Assembly (NCBI GenBank): GCA_017962005.1
Contig: JAGCWE010000102.1
Location: 1-33,984, forward strand
Source: Paludibacteraceae bacterium
GTDB taxonomy: Bacteria > Bacteroidota > Bacteroidia > Bacteroidales > Paludibacteraceae
Direction of reading: 5' to 3'
DNA: 33,984 bases
Shown: positions 1 to 7,709 of the stretch, one piece after another
How positions within the stretch are numbered: the stretch's first letter is position 1
How the letters are laid out: each line of letters opens with the position of its first letter
The notes under the pieces: generated by a model
What the model was told of the DNA's origin: nothing
Databases searched by the model: none
Seen by the model: the letters and a program-made list of their open reading frames with translations, nothing else
Made by a program: the position numbers and the translations under genes

Positions 1-86
1 GAAGGCACATTCTGAGCGGCAAACGCCGGCGCCGCCACCGACAGGCACAGCATCAGGCCGCACCCAAGAACAAGGATGTTTCTCAT
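1..86 (-). CDS. N-terminus of an exported protein (cut by window start)
   Basis: Reading the minus strand from the ATG at 86 gives 28 codons with a clear signal peptide: MRN, then a hydrophobic run (ILVLGCGLMLCLSVAA) ending in PAFA-A, a good signal peptidase I site near residue 24. The rest of the gene lies outside the window, so function cannot be told. Its ATG overlaps the TGA of the upstream SpoIID-like gene in the arrangement ATGA, so the two are probably cotranscribed and translationally coupled. A Cys lies inside the hydrophobic run, but there is no good lipobox at the end of it, so a soluble periplasmic or secreted protein is more likely than a lipoprotein. Confidence 0.6.
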   Translation of the reverse strand, partial: MRNILVLGCGLMLCLSVAAPAFAAQNVP

Positions 87-1165
87 ATATCACACGAACT
101 AAAAGATGAACTTATTTCCGCGCCCGGGTAGTAAAAGGTCAGTATGTCCTGCGCCGATGCACCCTCCAACGCCATTTCGGCGGCACCCAACTGGCACAGC
201 CCCACGCCATGCCCCCAGCCGTGCCCGCGAAGCGTGAACGCGCCGTCCGCCTGCTCCACATCGAACCACGAAGAATACAGGCAGGTACGGCTCAACGCAC
301 GGCGGATTTTCAGTTCCTTGCCGATGCGCTCGGTGCGTTTCTCTCCGACAATCTCCAGCAGGCAGATGCGTCCTGACGCACCTCTTTTCAGCGGGCGCAG
401 GGCTTGTATCGGTCCGAAATCGATACCTGTCTTCTCAAGCAGTACGCGCTGCAACTCATCGGCTGTATAAGTCACCTGCCAGTCGTGGCAGTCGAGGGTC
501 TCGCGGTCGTAACTCTGCAAGCAGTCGAGCATCGCCTTATCACCCCTGCGCAGGCGCCCGACTGCCCTCCCGCAGTAGGGGCACTCCACCGACTGCAGAT
601 AGGGCACGTCCCTGTCCTCCCAGCACGTGGCGAAGACCTCCGTCCGTCCGCCGCAGCACTTGTAGAAGCGGGTGTCGCACAACCCGCCCTCATAGGTCAG
701 CACCTGTCCGCGCGTCGCCTCCACAGCCTCTTCGGCACGGCGATGGACGGGGCGCAAACCCTCATAGCGCTGGCAGTGGTCGTCGGCACAGAGGTCGAAA
801 CCCACATGGCAGCCGGACTCGAAAAGCGCAGACGGGGCAGAACGGACAGTACACTGCCTGACCGCCCACGAGCGGGAGATAACAGCATGCGCCTTGAGCA
901 GTTCGAGGGGACTGTCCGCCGACATCTCGGAAGATATGACGGAGGTGATATAGTCCTCCAAATCAACGGTATTGACCGCCGTCTGCGTGCCGTTGGGGTT
1001 TCGGAGGATGGACAACTCGCCCGCGAACTCCTGCGTCTGCCGCCTGTCCCAGTGAAAACCGATGCCGATGCGCACATCGTGAAGCACAAACGTGGGCTTG
1101 CCATTACGTTCGCCTCGCTCCCAACGGATTTCGGGAGCCGTAAGAATACCAATCCGCAGTTTCAT
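83..1165 (-). CDS. SpoIID/LytB domain protein, peptidoglycan lytic-type
   Basis: Protein of 360 residues of the SpoIID/LytB family. In sporulating Firmicutes SpoIID is a lytic transglycosylase acting on denuded peptidoglycan; the role of the Bacteroidota homologues is not settled. Visible family marks are the VDLEDYITSVISSEM segment at about residues 67-81, whose Glu80 matches the catalytic Glu position, the segment CADDHCQRY at 126-134, which resembles the zinc site of SpoIID, and the C-terminal HGWGHGVGLCQLGA near 320-333. Further Cys pairs (CCGG near 170, CPYC near 195) may add metal or disulfide sites. I chose ATG 1165 (MKLRIGIL) because it sits just after a promoter -7 box; an upstream extension to 1225 would run through that promoter. 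No signal peptide is visible. It shares a promoter region with the divergent glycosyltransferase and overlaps the next gene by 4 nt. Confidence 0.85.
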   Translation of the reverse strand: MKLRIGILTAPEIRWERGERNGKPTFVLHDVRIGIGFHWDRRQTQEFAGELSILRNPNGTQTAVNTVDLEDYITSVISSEMSADSPLELLKAHAVISRSWAVRQCTVRSAPSALFESGCHVGFDLCADDHCQRYEGLRPVHRRAEEAVEATRGQVLTYEGGLCDTRFYKCCGGRTEVFATCWEDRDVPYLQSVECPYCGRAVGRLRRGDKAMLDCLQSYDRETLDCHDWQVTYTADELQRVLLEKTGIDFGPIQALRPLKRGASGRICLLEIVGEKRTERIGKELKIRRALSRTCLYSSWFDVEQADGAFTLRGHGWGHGVGLCQLGAAEMALEGASAQDILTFYYPGAEISSSFSSCDI

Positions 1166-1171
1166 AACGCC

Positions 1172-1203
1172 GCAAAAATAACGGAATATTTGCCCGTAAC
1201 CAA
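1172..1203 (-). promoter_or_regulatory. Promoter of the SpoIID-like gene
   Basis: On the minus strand TATTTTTG (1179-1172) matches the Bacteroidota -7 box TAnnTTTG, with TTGG (1203-1200) 20 bp upstream as the -33 element. The ATG at 1165 follows the -7 box by only 6 nt, so the mRNA would be leaderless or nearly so. Confidence 0.6.
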
Positions 1204-1220
1204 CAAAAGGCGTAACTTTG
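1189..1220 (+). promoter_or_regulatory. Promoter of the divergent glycosyltransferase
   Basis: TTTG (1189-1192), a 20-nt spacer and TAACTTTG (1213-1220) fit the Bacteroidota promoter consensus. The predicted start of transcription is near 1226, about 14 nt before the ATG at 1240. It overlaps the oppositely directed promoter at 1172-1203. Confidence 0.65.
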
Positions 1221-1239
1221 CGCAAAATTATGACCTCTT

Positions 1240-2583
1240 ATGCAAGTTTTCACACTACAGAGCCGCCTTTGCAGCACCGCAGACATACGCCGCATCGCCG
1301 ATGAGGCAAACGACACGTGTTTCCTCCTTTACCTCAAGCCGAATATCCGCTGGGTACACTTCGCGGAGGAACGGATGGTGCAGGTGATGAATGACACGAA
1401 CGCCGTGATGGTGTATGCTGACCGGTTCCATCTGAACGCCGGCGAGAGCCAACCCGTGCCAAGTCCCGTGATTGACTACCAACAGGGCGCACTGCGCGAC
1501 GACTTCGACTTCGGGAGCGCCATTCTGTGCCGCACCGATGCCGTGCGAAAAGCCGTCAGCGGGATGACCACCGACTACCAATACGCGGGCTGGTACGACC
1601 TCAGGCTGCGCCTGAGCCGACTGGGCGGACTGGTGCACATACCCGAACTGCTGTACTACGAACAGGAAGAGGACCTGCGCAAGTCGGGCGAGAAACTCTT
1701 TGACTACGTGAACCCCGCCAACCGCGCCGTGCAGATAGAGATGGAGCAATGCGCCACCGAACACCTGAAAGCCGTCGGCGCATACCTCCCGCCGTTCCAG
1801 TACAAGCCCACAGACACGTTCTTCGCCGCAGAAACAGCCGTGACCGCCAGCGTGATTATCCCCTGCAAGAACCGTATCCGCACCATCCGCGACGCCATCC
1901 TGTCCGCCCTGAGCCAAGAGGTGAACGCCCCCTACACGTTCAACGTCATCGTGGTGGACGACAACTCGACGGACGGCACGGCGGAAGCCATACAGGAACT
2001 GGCACAGAACCACAGCAACCTTGTCTATATAGCGCAGGACAAGTCGTGGCACGCCATCGGCGGCAACTGGAACGCCGCACTGGAACACCCCCTGTGCGGA
2101 CGGTATGCCATCCAACTGGACTCGGACGACACCTACTACGACACGACCACCGTCCAACGGTTCATCGACTGCTTTGAGAAGGAACACTGCGCCATGGTGG
2201 TGGGCTCGTACCAACTGACCGACATAGAAGGCCATCCGCTGCCGCCGGGCAAGATTGACCACGCCGAATGGACCGAAGAGAACGGACGCAACAACGCCCT
2301 GCGCATCAACGGACTGGGCGCGCCGCGTGGCTTCCTCGCGCCCCTGCTCCGGACCATTCATTTCCCGACCACCAAGTACGGCGAGGACTATGCGGTGGGA
2401 CTGCGCCTGACACGCGAATACAAACTGTCGCGCATCTGGGACATCGTGTATAACTGCCGCCGCTGGGACGACAACTCGGACGCGAACTGCGACACAGAGG
2501 CAATGAACCGCAACAACCTCTACAAAGACCGTCTGCGCACATGGGAACTGCAAGCAAGACAGTCTATGAACCGGAATCTATAA
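1240..2583 (+). CDS. Family 2 glycosyltransferase with extra N-terminal domain
   Basis: Protein of 447 residues. The C-terminal half is a GT-A fold, family 2 glycosyltransferase: SVIIPCKNR at about 203-211 begins the nucleotide-binding fold, VVDDNSTDGT follows near 238, the metal-binding D-x-D-type QLDSDDTYY is near 290, and the acceptor-side GEDYAVGLRL is near 380. The first 200 residues look like a second, degenerate GT-like or partner-specific region (VMVYADRFHL, FGSAILCRTDAVR) and lack the catalytic motifs. The donor and acceptor sugars cannot be told. The protein has no signal peptide and should work on the cytoplasmic side. The ATG at 1240 is favoured because it follows the promoter at 1189-1220. 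The stop codon TAA is part of a run of 7-bp repeats leading to the M20 peptidase gene, 35 nt away. Confidence 0.85.
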   Translation: MQVFTLQSRLCSTADIRRIADEANDTCFLLYLKPNIRWVHFAEERMVQVMNDTNAVMVYADRFHLNAGESQPVPSPVIDYQQGALRDDFDFGSAILCRTDAVRKAVSGMTTDYQYAGWYDLRLRLSRLGGLVHIPELLYYEQEEDLRKSGEKLFDYVNPANRAVQIEMEQCATEHLKAVGAYLPPFQYKPTDTFFAAETAVTASVIIPCKNRIRTIRDAILSALSQEVNAPYTFNVIVVDDNSTDGTAEAIQELAQNHSNLVYIAQDKSWHAIGGNWNAALEHPLCGRYAIQLDSDDTYYDTTTVQRFIDCFEKEHCAMVVGSYQLTDIEGHPLPPGKIDHAEWTEENGRNNALRINGLGAPRGFLAPLLRTIHFPTTKYGEDYAVGLRLTREYKLSRIWDIVYNCRRWDDNSDANCDTEAMNRNNLYKDRLRTWELQARQSMNRNL

Positions 2584-2611
2584 ACTCTCAACTGTAAACT
2601 ATAAACTCTTA
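2577..2611 (+). repeat. Tandem 7-bp repeat between GT2 and M20 genes
   Basis: Five heptamers in a row: TCTATAA, ACTCTCA, ACTGTAA, ACTATAA, ACTCTTA. The first unit contains the TAA stop codon of the glycosyltransferase (2581-2583). The tract ends 7 nt before the ATG of the next gene. The unit is ACTNTAA-like, different in sequence from the other tracts in the window but equal in period. Confidence 0.75.
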
Positions 2612-2618
2612 AGCTATT

Positions 2619-3989
2619 ATGACTATCCAAGACTACATCAATGCCAACCGCGAGCGTTTCCGTGAGGAATGGGCGAGCCTCATCCGCATCCCCTCCGTCA
2701 GTTGCCAACCCGAGCACAAAGCCGACATGCTTCGCTGCGCCGAACGGTGGCGCGAACTGCTCCTTGAGGCGGGCGCACAGCAGGCGGAAGTGATGCCGAG
2801 CGACGGCAACCCGTTCGTGTACGCCCACTACCACAAGAGCGACGACGCCCTGACCGTGCTGGTCTATGCGCACTACGACGTGATGCCCGCCGAACCGCTG
2901 GAACAGTGGAAGAGCAACCCGTGGGAACCCGACATTCGTGACGGCAGACTCTACGCCCGTGGTGCTGACGACGACAAGGGACAGGCTATGATACAGGCCA
3001 AGGCGTTCGAGTATCTGGTCAAGAACGGGCTGATGGAGTGCAACGTCAAGTTCATCTTCGAGGGCGAAGAGGAGATAGGCAGCCCCTCGCTGTCCGCCTT
3101 CATCACCAAGCACAAAGACCTGCTCAAGAGCGACATCATACTGGTCAGCGACACGTCGATGATAGGCAAGGAGACACCGTCCATCACCACCGGCCTGCGC
3201 GGACTGGCGTACTGGCAGATTGAGGTGCAGGGTCCGAACCGCGACCTCCACTCGGGACACTTCGGCGGCGCTGTCAAGAACCCCGTGAACGCCCTCTGCG
3301 AGATGCTCGCCAAGATAGTGGACGACAAGGGACGCATCACCATCCCGCATTTCTACGACGACGTGCTGCCCATTCCCGATGAGGAGAGGAAGATGATTGC
3401 GCAGATTCCGTTCTCCGAGGAGGCATACGCCCGCGCGATTGACGTGCCCGAGACAGTGGGCGAGGAAGGCTACTCCACCCTTGAGCGCAACTCATGCCGC
3501 CCGTCGTTCGACATCTGCGGCATCTGGGGCGGTTACACGGGCGAAGGCAGCAAGACCGTGCTGCCCGCGCAGGCTTTCGCCAAAGTCAGCTGCCGCCTGG
3601 TAGCCAACCAAGACCACGAGAAGATTTCCCAAGCCTTTGCCGACTATATCGCCACTATCGCCCCGAAAGGCGTGCGCGTAAAAGTGACACCAATGCACGG
3701 CGGACAGGGTTATGTCTGCCCCATCGACATACCTGCGTACAAAGCAGCGGAAGAAGGCTTCCAAACGGCATTCGGCAAGCGTCCGCTGGCCGCCCGCCGC
3801 GGAGGAAGCATTCCAATCATCTCAGACTTCGAGCGCATATTAGGTCAGAAGACCATCCTGATGGGCTTCGGACTGGAGCAGAACGCCATCCATTCGCCCA
3901 ACGAGTCGATGGATCTGGAGGTATGGGAGAAAGGCGTTGTGGCGGTCACCGAGTTCTATCAGCGCTTCGCCGCCATCAACAAGAAATAA
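2619..3989 (+). CDS. M20 family metallopeptidase (CNDP-like dipeptidase)
   Basis: Cytosolic di-zinc peptidase of 456 residues, in the carnosinase/CNDP2-like branch of family M20, which hydrolyses dipeptides. Family marks are clear: YAHYDVMP with metal-binding His85, RGADDDKGQ with the bridging Asp near 118, and EGEEEIGS near 148-155 with the catalytic Glu and a metal-ligand Glu. The lid/dimerisation domain follows (GLRGLAYWQIEVQG, LHSGHFGG), and a C-terminal GFGLEQNAIHSPNE supplies a further metal His. Length and domain order are normal for the family. There is no signal peptide, so it likely works inside the cell on imported or recycled peptides. It follows the glycosyltransferase by 35 nt of repeat and may be cotranscribed with it. 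It converges with ruvB 20 nt further on. Sampled base composition is high in G+C (68% in the line from 3241). Confidence 0.93.
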   Translation: MTIQDYINANRERFREEWASLIRIPSVSCQPEHKADMLRCAERWRELLLEAGAQQAEVMPSDGNPFVYAHYHKSDDALTVLVYAHYDVMPAEPLEQWKSNPWEPDIRDGRLYARGADDDKGQAMIQAKAFEYLVKNGLMECNVKFIFEGEEEIGSPSLSAFITKHKDLLKSDIILVSDTSMIGKETPSITTGLRGLAYWQIEVQGPNRDLHSGHFGGAVKNPVNALCEMLAKIVDDKGRITIPHFYDDVLPIPDEERKMIAQIPFSEEAYARAIDVPETVGEEGYSTLERNSCRPSFDICGIWGGYTGEGSKTVLPAQAFAKVSCRLVANQDHEKISQAFADYIATIAPKGVRVKVTPMHGGQGYVCPIDIPAYKAAEEGFQTAFGKRPLAARRGGSIPIISDFERILGQKTILMGFGLEQNAIHSPNESMDLEVWEKGVVAVTEFYQRFAAINKK

Positions 3990-4009
3990 GGCGGGTATTT
4001 GATGGGGTA

Positions 4010-5038
4010 TCAAAACAATGTCGGACCGTCCTGCCCCATCAATATCCTCTCTTTGCCAAGATGTCTGAATGCCAATTCGGTAGCTTCCCGTCCGCGAGGC
4101 GTGCGCTTGATAAATCCTTCCTTAATGAGATAAGGCTCATACACGTCCTCTATGGTTCCCGGGTCTTCGCCCATAGCAGTAGCAATGGTGTTGAGTCCCA
4201 CCGGTCCGCCACGGAACTTGTCGATAATGGTACACAGTAACTTATTGTCTATTTCGTCCAATCCGAACGTATCTATATTGAGTGCCTCAAGTGCATAGCG
4301 CGCTATATCGAGGTCTATTTTTCCATCCCCTTTCACTTGTGCAAAGTCTCTCACCCGCCGCAGCAGCGCATTGGCTATACGAGGCGTACCCCTGCTCCGG
4401 CGTGCTATCTCTCCAGCGGCTTCGCTGTGGATACTGATGCCCAACAAACCTGCGGAGCGCGTGACTATACCAGCCAGCACATCCGCATCGTAGTACTCCA
4501 GATGGCAGTTAATGCCGAACCGGGCACGCAACGGGGACGTGAGCAGACCGCTACGGGTTGTGGCTCCAATGAGTGTAAAACGGTTGAGGTCAATCTGAAT
4601 GGTGCGGGCAGAAGGTCCCTTGTCTATCATAATGTCTATCCGATAGTCCTCCATCGCCGAATACAAATACTCTTCCACCACAGGACTCAAACGGTGAATC
4701 TCGTCAATAAACAGTACGTCATTGGGCTCGAGAGAAGTGAGAAGTCCTGCCAAATCACCCGGTTTGTCAAGTACGGGACCGCTCGTTACCTTGAAACCAA
4801 CGCCCAGTTCGTTGGCTATGATGTTGCTCAGTGTCGTTTTTCCCAACCCGGGAGGACCGAACAGCAGCACATGGTCGAGACTCTCATGGCGCAAACGCGC
4901 TGCTTCCACAAAAATCTTGAGGTTGCTCACTATCTTCGCCTGACCGGCAAAGTCGCGGAAACGCAAAGGACGCAGGGCGTTGTCCTGCTCCTTCTCGGTC
5001 ATCTGGTTGCGGATGTCAAAGTCGGTATCGCTGGTCAT
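4010..5038 (-). CDS. ruvB: Holliday junction branch-migration helicase RuvB
   Basis: RuvB is the hexameric AAA+ motor that, with RuvA, drives branch migration of Holliday junctions. The 342-residue protein has the full family layout: [12 protein letters not shown] at the N-terminus, Walker [10 protein letters not shown] at 61-69, Walker B DEIH at 112-115, the [18 protein letters not shown] segment containing the beta-hairpin that contacts RuvA, sensor 1 [18 protein letters not shown], and the C-terminal winged helix ([29 protein letters not shown]). Length is normal. The ABC ATPase gene ends 33 nt upstream on the same strand, so the two may share a transcript. ruvA and ruvC are not in the window. 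Confidence 0.98.
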   Translation of the reverse strand: MTSDTDFDIRNQMTEKEQDNALRPLRFRDFAGQAKIVSNLKIFVEAARLRHESLDHVLLFGPPGLGKTTLSNIIANELGVGFKVTSGPVLDKPGDLAGLLTSLEPNDVLFIDEIHRLSPVVEEYLYSAMEDYRIDIMIDKGPSARTIQIDLNRFTLIGATTRSGLLTSPLRARFGINCHLEYYDADVLAGIVTRSAGLLGISIHSEAAGEIARRSRGTPRIANALLRRVRDFAQVKGDGKIDLDIARYALEALNIDTFGLDEIDNKLLCTIIDKFRGGPVGLNTIATAMGEDPGTIEDVYEPYLIKEGFIKRTPRGREATELAFRHLGKERILMGQDGPTLF

Positions 5039-5071
5039 AAGGTCGTCGGTTTATCATGTAGAGAAAACTGT

Positions 5072-5749
5072 TCAGTTGGTCACGTCGTGGAAGAGTTGCT
5101 CAAGGTCGTTAATCTCCTCTATGGGTTGGTCGGCACGGATATGTCCGTGGTCAAGGATGACAACGCGCGTACACATCTCTTTCACTTCCTGCAGGATATG
5201 GGAGGACAGAATGATAGGGCATTGCTGCCTCGTTTCCCGTACCACGCGGCGGATGTCCTCCAACTGGTTGGGATCAAGACCGGTAGTCGGCTCATCCAGT
5301 ATGAGCAACTCGGGCTTGCCCAATAAGGCAGCTGCCAGTCCCACACGCTGACGGTAGCCCTTGCTCAACTCGCGAATACGTTTGTGCGCTTCGGGACACA
5401 GCCCCACTCGGTCAATCAGCGGCTCCACCTCGTCTTTGCTGTGTGTGAAACGCGCCATAAAAAGCAGGTATTCGCGCACGTACATCTCCAGATAGAGAGG
5501 GTTCTGCTCGCTCAGGTATCCGATACGTTGCGGACACTCTATTTTACACTCCTCGCCGCCCTTCTGCGTTTTGTCCGCACGAAGGATACCTATCAGTATC
5601 TTCATTAAGGTGGACTTGCCGGCACCGTTGGGGCCCAACAATCCTACAGAGTCGCCCGCTGCCACTTGCAGACATATATCGTGAAGCACCCGCTGCCCCG
5701 CAAAAGACTTGCTCAAATGACGTATATCAACTACCATTGGTGACATCAT
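5072..5749 (-). CDS. ABC transporter ATP-binding protein, GldA/CcmA-like
   Basis: Single nucleotide-binding domain of 225 residues with Walker A GPNGAGKST at 39-47, Q-loop YLSEQNPLY, signature LSKGYRQR, Walker B LLILDEP with the D-loop TGLDP, and the switch His in ILSSHIL. The closest family by sequence feel is the ABC-2 type ATPases of the GldA/NatA/CcmA group, which drive export through six-helix permeases. GldA itself is about 300 residues; this protein lacks that C-terminal extension. Two Met codons open the frame (5749 and 5746). No permease is adjacent: the neighbours are a glycosyltransferase 74 nt upstream and ruvB 33 nt downstream. The two ABC-2 permeases at 29485-31906 lack an ATPase, so this gene is a candidate partner, though that is inference only. 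Confidence 0.9.
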   Translation of the reverse strand: MMSPMVVDIRHLSKSFAGQRVLHDICLQVAAGDSVGLLGPNGAGKSTLMKILIGILRADKTQKGGEECKIECPQRIGYLSEQNPLYLEMYVREYLLFMARFTHSKDEVEPLIDRVGLCPEAHKRIRELSKGYRQRVGLAAALLGKPELLILDEPTTGLDPNQLEDIRRVVRETRQQCPIILSSHILQEVKEMCTRVVILDHGHIRADQPIEEINDLEQLFHDVTN

Positions 5750-5823
5750 ATCGCTAATTCACAAATATTTCACCGTATTTATCGGCTGCTGCAACCGCTT
5801 GTGCAATCAAATGACTTGTATTG

Positions 5824-6810
5824 TTATTTGAAGTTCAACAATCTGATTAGTTTCTGTTTGCAACAACTTCCAATCTGCATAATCTTACGATTAGCTTTCA
5901 AAACGCATATCGGCATTTTATACATACGCAGATTTTTCTTTGACTGCCTGTCCCAATCCACCTTCTTCAATTCCGCGGCAGCAGCATTGTGATATTCCTC
6001 GTTCAGCCAGTATTCCAATAACCCGCCTACACGCAGTTTATCCAACAACCGCTTCCAGTCCTCTCCGCTTGCATCATTCCCGACATTGCGTTGAATCTCT
6101 GATTCAAGCGGCGAAAGACTGAACAGCATATTGGATTGGGGCGCGTGGAGATTGCGTGTGGCGCGCATGTGAACGGGTACATCATTATTATAATACGCCA
6201 ATGGATTCTCGCAAAATGCCACCTTATAATGCAATGATGTTTTTGCCCACAAGAGGAAATCCTCGCCCAATTTAATCCCCTCGAGAAATCCTCCCATCTC
6301 ATCAAAAACCTTTCGCGGCATACACGTTGCTCCTGTCCATACCGGCATCTCGCCATGCAGATATGCTTTCGGATAGTTTACATAACCACGAAGCAAATCT
6401 AAGGCGACGTGCGTTTTGCCCGGCTTGTAATAGATATAGTTCGAAGCATATATCCCCGCATCCGGATATTCTGCAATGAGTCTATCCATCTCCTCTAAAA
6501 ACTCAGGCTCCCACCAATCATCTGCATCAAGAAAGCAAAGAAATTCGCCAGAACTTTCTGCAACACCGCGATTGCGTGCTGCTGCCACTCCGGCATTCTT
6601 CTGACTTAAAACATGCAACCTGAAATCTAAATCCAGCAGTCCCCTGACATATCCTTGAACTACACTCAATGAGCAGTCGGTACTTCCATCATCAACGATG
6701 ATGATTTCAAAATCCCGATACGTTTGCGACACCACAGACTCCAAAGCCTTTTGGATATATGGCACCTTGTTATACAGCGGCATTATGACAGAAAAGCGAG
6801 GCTTGTTCAT
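5824..6810 (-). CDS. Family 2 glycosyltransferase
   Basis: GT-A glycosyltransferase of 328 residues from the ATG at 6810 (MNKPRFSVIMPLYNK). An in-frame GTG at 6825 would add five residues. Motifs: SVIMPLYNK, IIVDDGSTD, AAARNRGV, the D-x-D-type FLDADDWW near residue 95 and, further on, LGEDFLLW, the acceptor-side motif common to the family. It is the last gene of the glycan cluster by direction of transcription and follows the preceding GT2 gene closely. It probably adds one sugar to a lipid-linked repeat unit at the cytoplasmic membrane; the linkage cannot be told. The C-terminal 70 residues are rich in Lys and Arg and may contact the membrane. Confidence 0.9.
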   Translation of the reverse strand: MNKPRFSVIMPLYNKVPYIQKALESVVSQTYRDFEIIIVDDGSTDCSLSVVQGYVRGLLDLDFRLHVLSQKNAGVAAARNRGVAESSGEFLCFLDADDWWEPEFLEEMDRLIAEYPDAGIYASNYIYYKPGKTHVALDLLRGYVNYPKAYLHGEMPVWTGATCMPRKVFDEMGGFLEGIKLGEDFLLWAKTSLHYKVAFCENPLAYYNNDVPVHMRATRNLHAPQSNMLFSLSPLESEIQRNVGNDASGEDWKRLLDKLRVGGLLEYWLNEEYHNAAAAELKKVDWDRQSKKNLRMYKMPICVLKANRKIMQIGSCCKQKLIRLLNFK

Positions 6811-6828
6811 AAGCTCATTCTTCACTTG

Positions 6829-7653
6829 TTACCTGTGCAAGATATGCCATTTCTCGAGTTTGAACAATACACGCTCTACAAAATAGACAAGCCCGTACAC
6901 GTGATGCTTACGAAAACGATCCATCTGCTGTGTTTCAAACGCATGCTTATCGTAGTCTGCCAGAACAGCCGGAGGCAGGACTTGCTCCAACACCTGTCTT
7001 CGTTCTTGGTTGCGAAGGGCGAGATTGGTTTCACTGATACCACTCGCATCAAAGATAGTGACATCTATATCCACATATATCGGTTTGACGTTGCCTAATC
7101 CTATCGCTTGAAGAAACCACTTCCAATCGCTGACAATCTTTAGACCTTCGTCATAGAGACCATATTGCCCAAATAGATTTCTCCGAATATAGCAACAGTC
7201 GTGATTCATCGTGCTGCTATAATACTGCCGCAGCGAATACTCCACCCTCTTGCTCTTTCCTATTATTCTCCCGTTGGTGTAATCTTTCTTGATCATATTG
7301 CCATACAGCAGTTCCGGACGACCGGCATTATCTGATGCCAACAGCATCTTCTCCACAACATCCTGCGCAGCCAAAATATCTCCACTGTTCAGTATCTGCA
7401 CATACAATCCGGTCGCCTTACATATCCCCTTGTTCATAGCATTGTATATCCCGTTATCAGGCTCACTCACCCAAAATACATAATACGGGACATTACCTGC
7501 GTAATCTTTTATTACCTCCACCGACCCGTCCTTCGATCCTCCGTCAATAATGATATGCTCTATATCACGACACGTCTGCGATGCGACAGAAGCAAGCGTA
7601 TTGCGCAAGCCCTCCGCATTGTTGTAATTGATGGTTATAACTGACAGTTTCAT
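6829..7653 (-). CDS. Family 2 glycosyltransferase, WcaE/colanic-acid type
   Basis: GT-A enzyme of 274 residues. I chose ATG 7653 because MKLSVITINYNN is the usual opening of this subfamily; an extension to 7686 adds only 11 residues of no recognisable family sequence. Motifs: EHIIIDGGSKDGS, SEPDNGIYNAMNKGI and ILNSGD (the D-x-D equivalent), which together are characteristic of the WcaE-like branch that builds capsular and exopolysaccharide repeat units. It lies 56 nt downstream of wecB and directly before the last GT2 gene of the cluster. Which sugar it transfers cannot be predicted. Confidence 0.9.
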   Translation of the reverse strand: MKLSVITINYNNAEGLRNTLASVASQTCRDIEHIIIDGGSKDGSVEVIKDYAGNVPYYVFWVSEPDNGIYNAMNKGICKATGLYVQILNSGDILAAQDVVEKMLLASDNAGRPELLYGNMIKKDYTNGRIIGKSKRVEYSLRQYYSSTMNHDCCYIRRNLFGQYGLYDEGLKIVSDWKWFLQAIGLGNVKPIYVDIDVTIFDASGISETNLALRNQERRQVLEQVLPPAVLADYDKHAFETQQMDRFRKHHVYGLVYFVERVLFKLEKWHILHR

Positions 7654-7709
7654 CTTTACTTGTTCGAAGATTTTCTGTATCTTCAACAGTCAAGGCTTTG
7701 ATCTGGAAT

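Noticed and set aside
404..1387. Plus-strand frame of 327 codons opposite the SpoIID-like gene.
   Set aside because: It runs across both divergent promoters and into the GT2 gene in another frame; no recognisable domain.
1255..2553. Long open frame (432 codons) on the minus strand opposite the GT2 gene.
   Set aside because: It has low-complexity Val/Arg-rich sequence without family motifs and is the antisense shadow of a clear G+C-rich glycosyltransferase gene.
3998..4014. Hairpin TTTGAT-5 nt-ATCAAA between the M20 and ruvB genes as a shared terminator.
   Set aside because: Only 6 weak pairs, overlaps the ruvB stop codon, no T-run.
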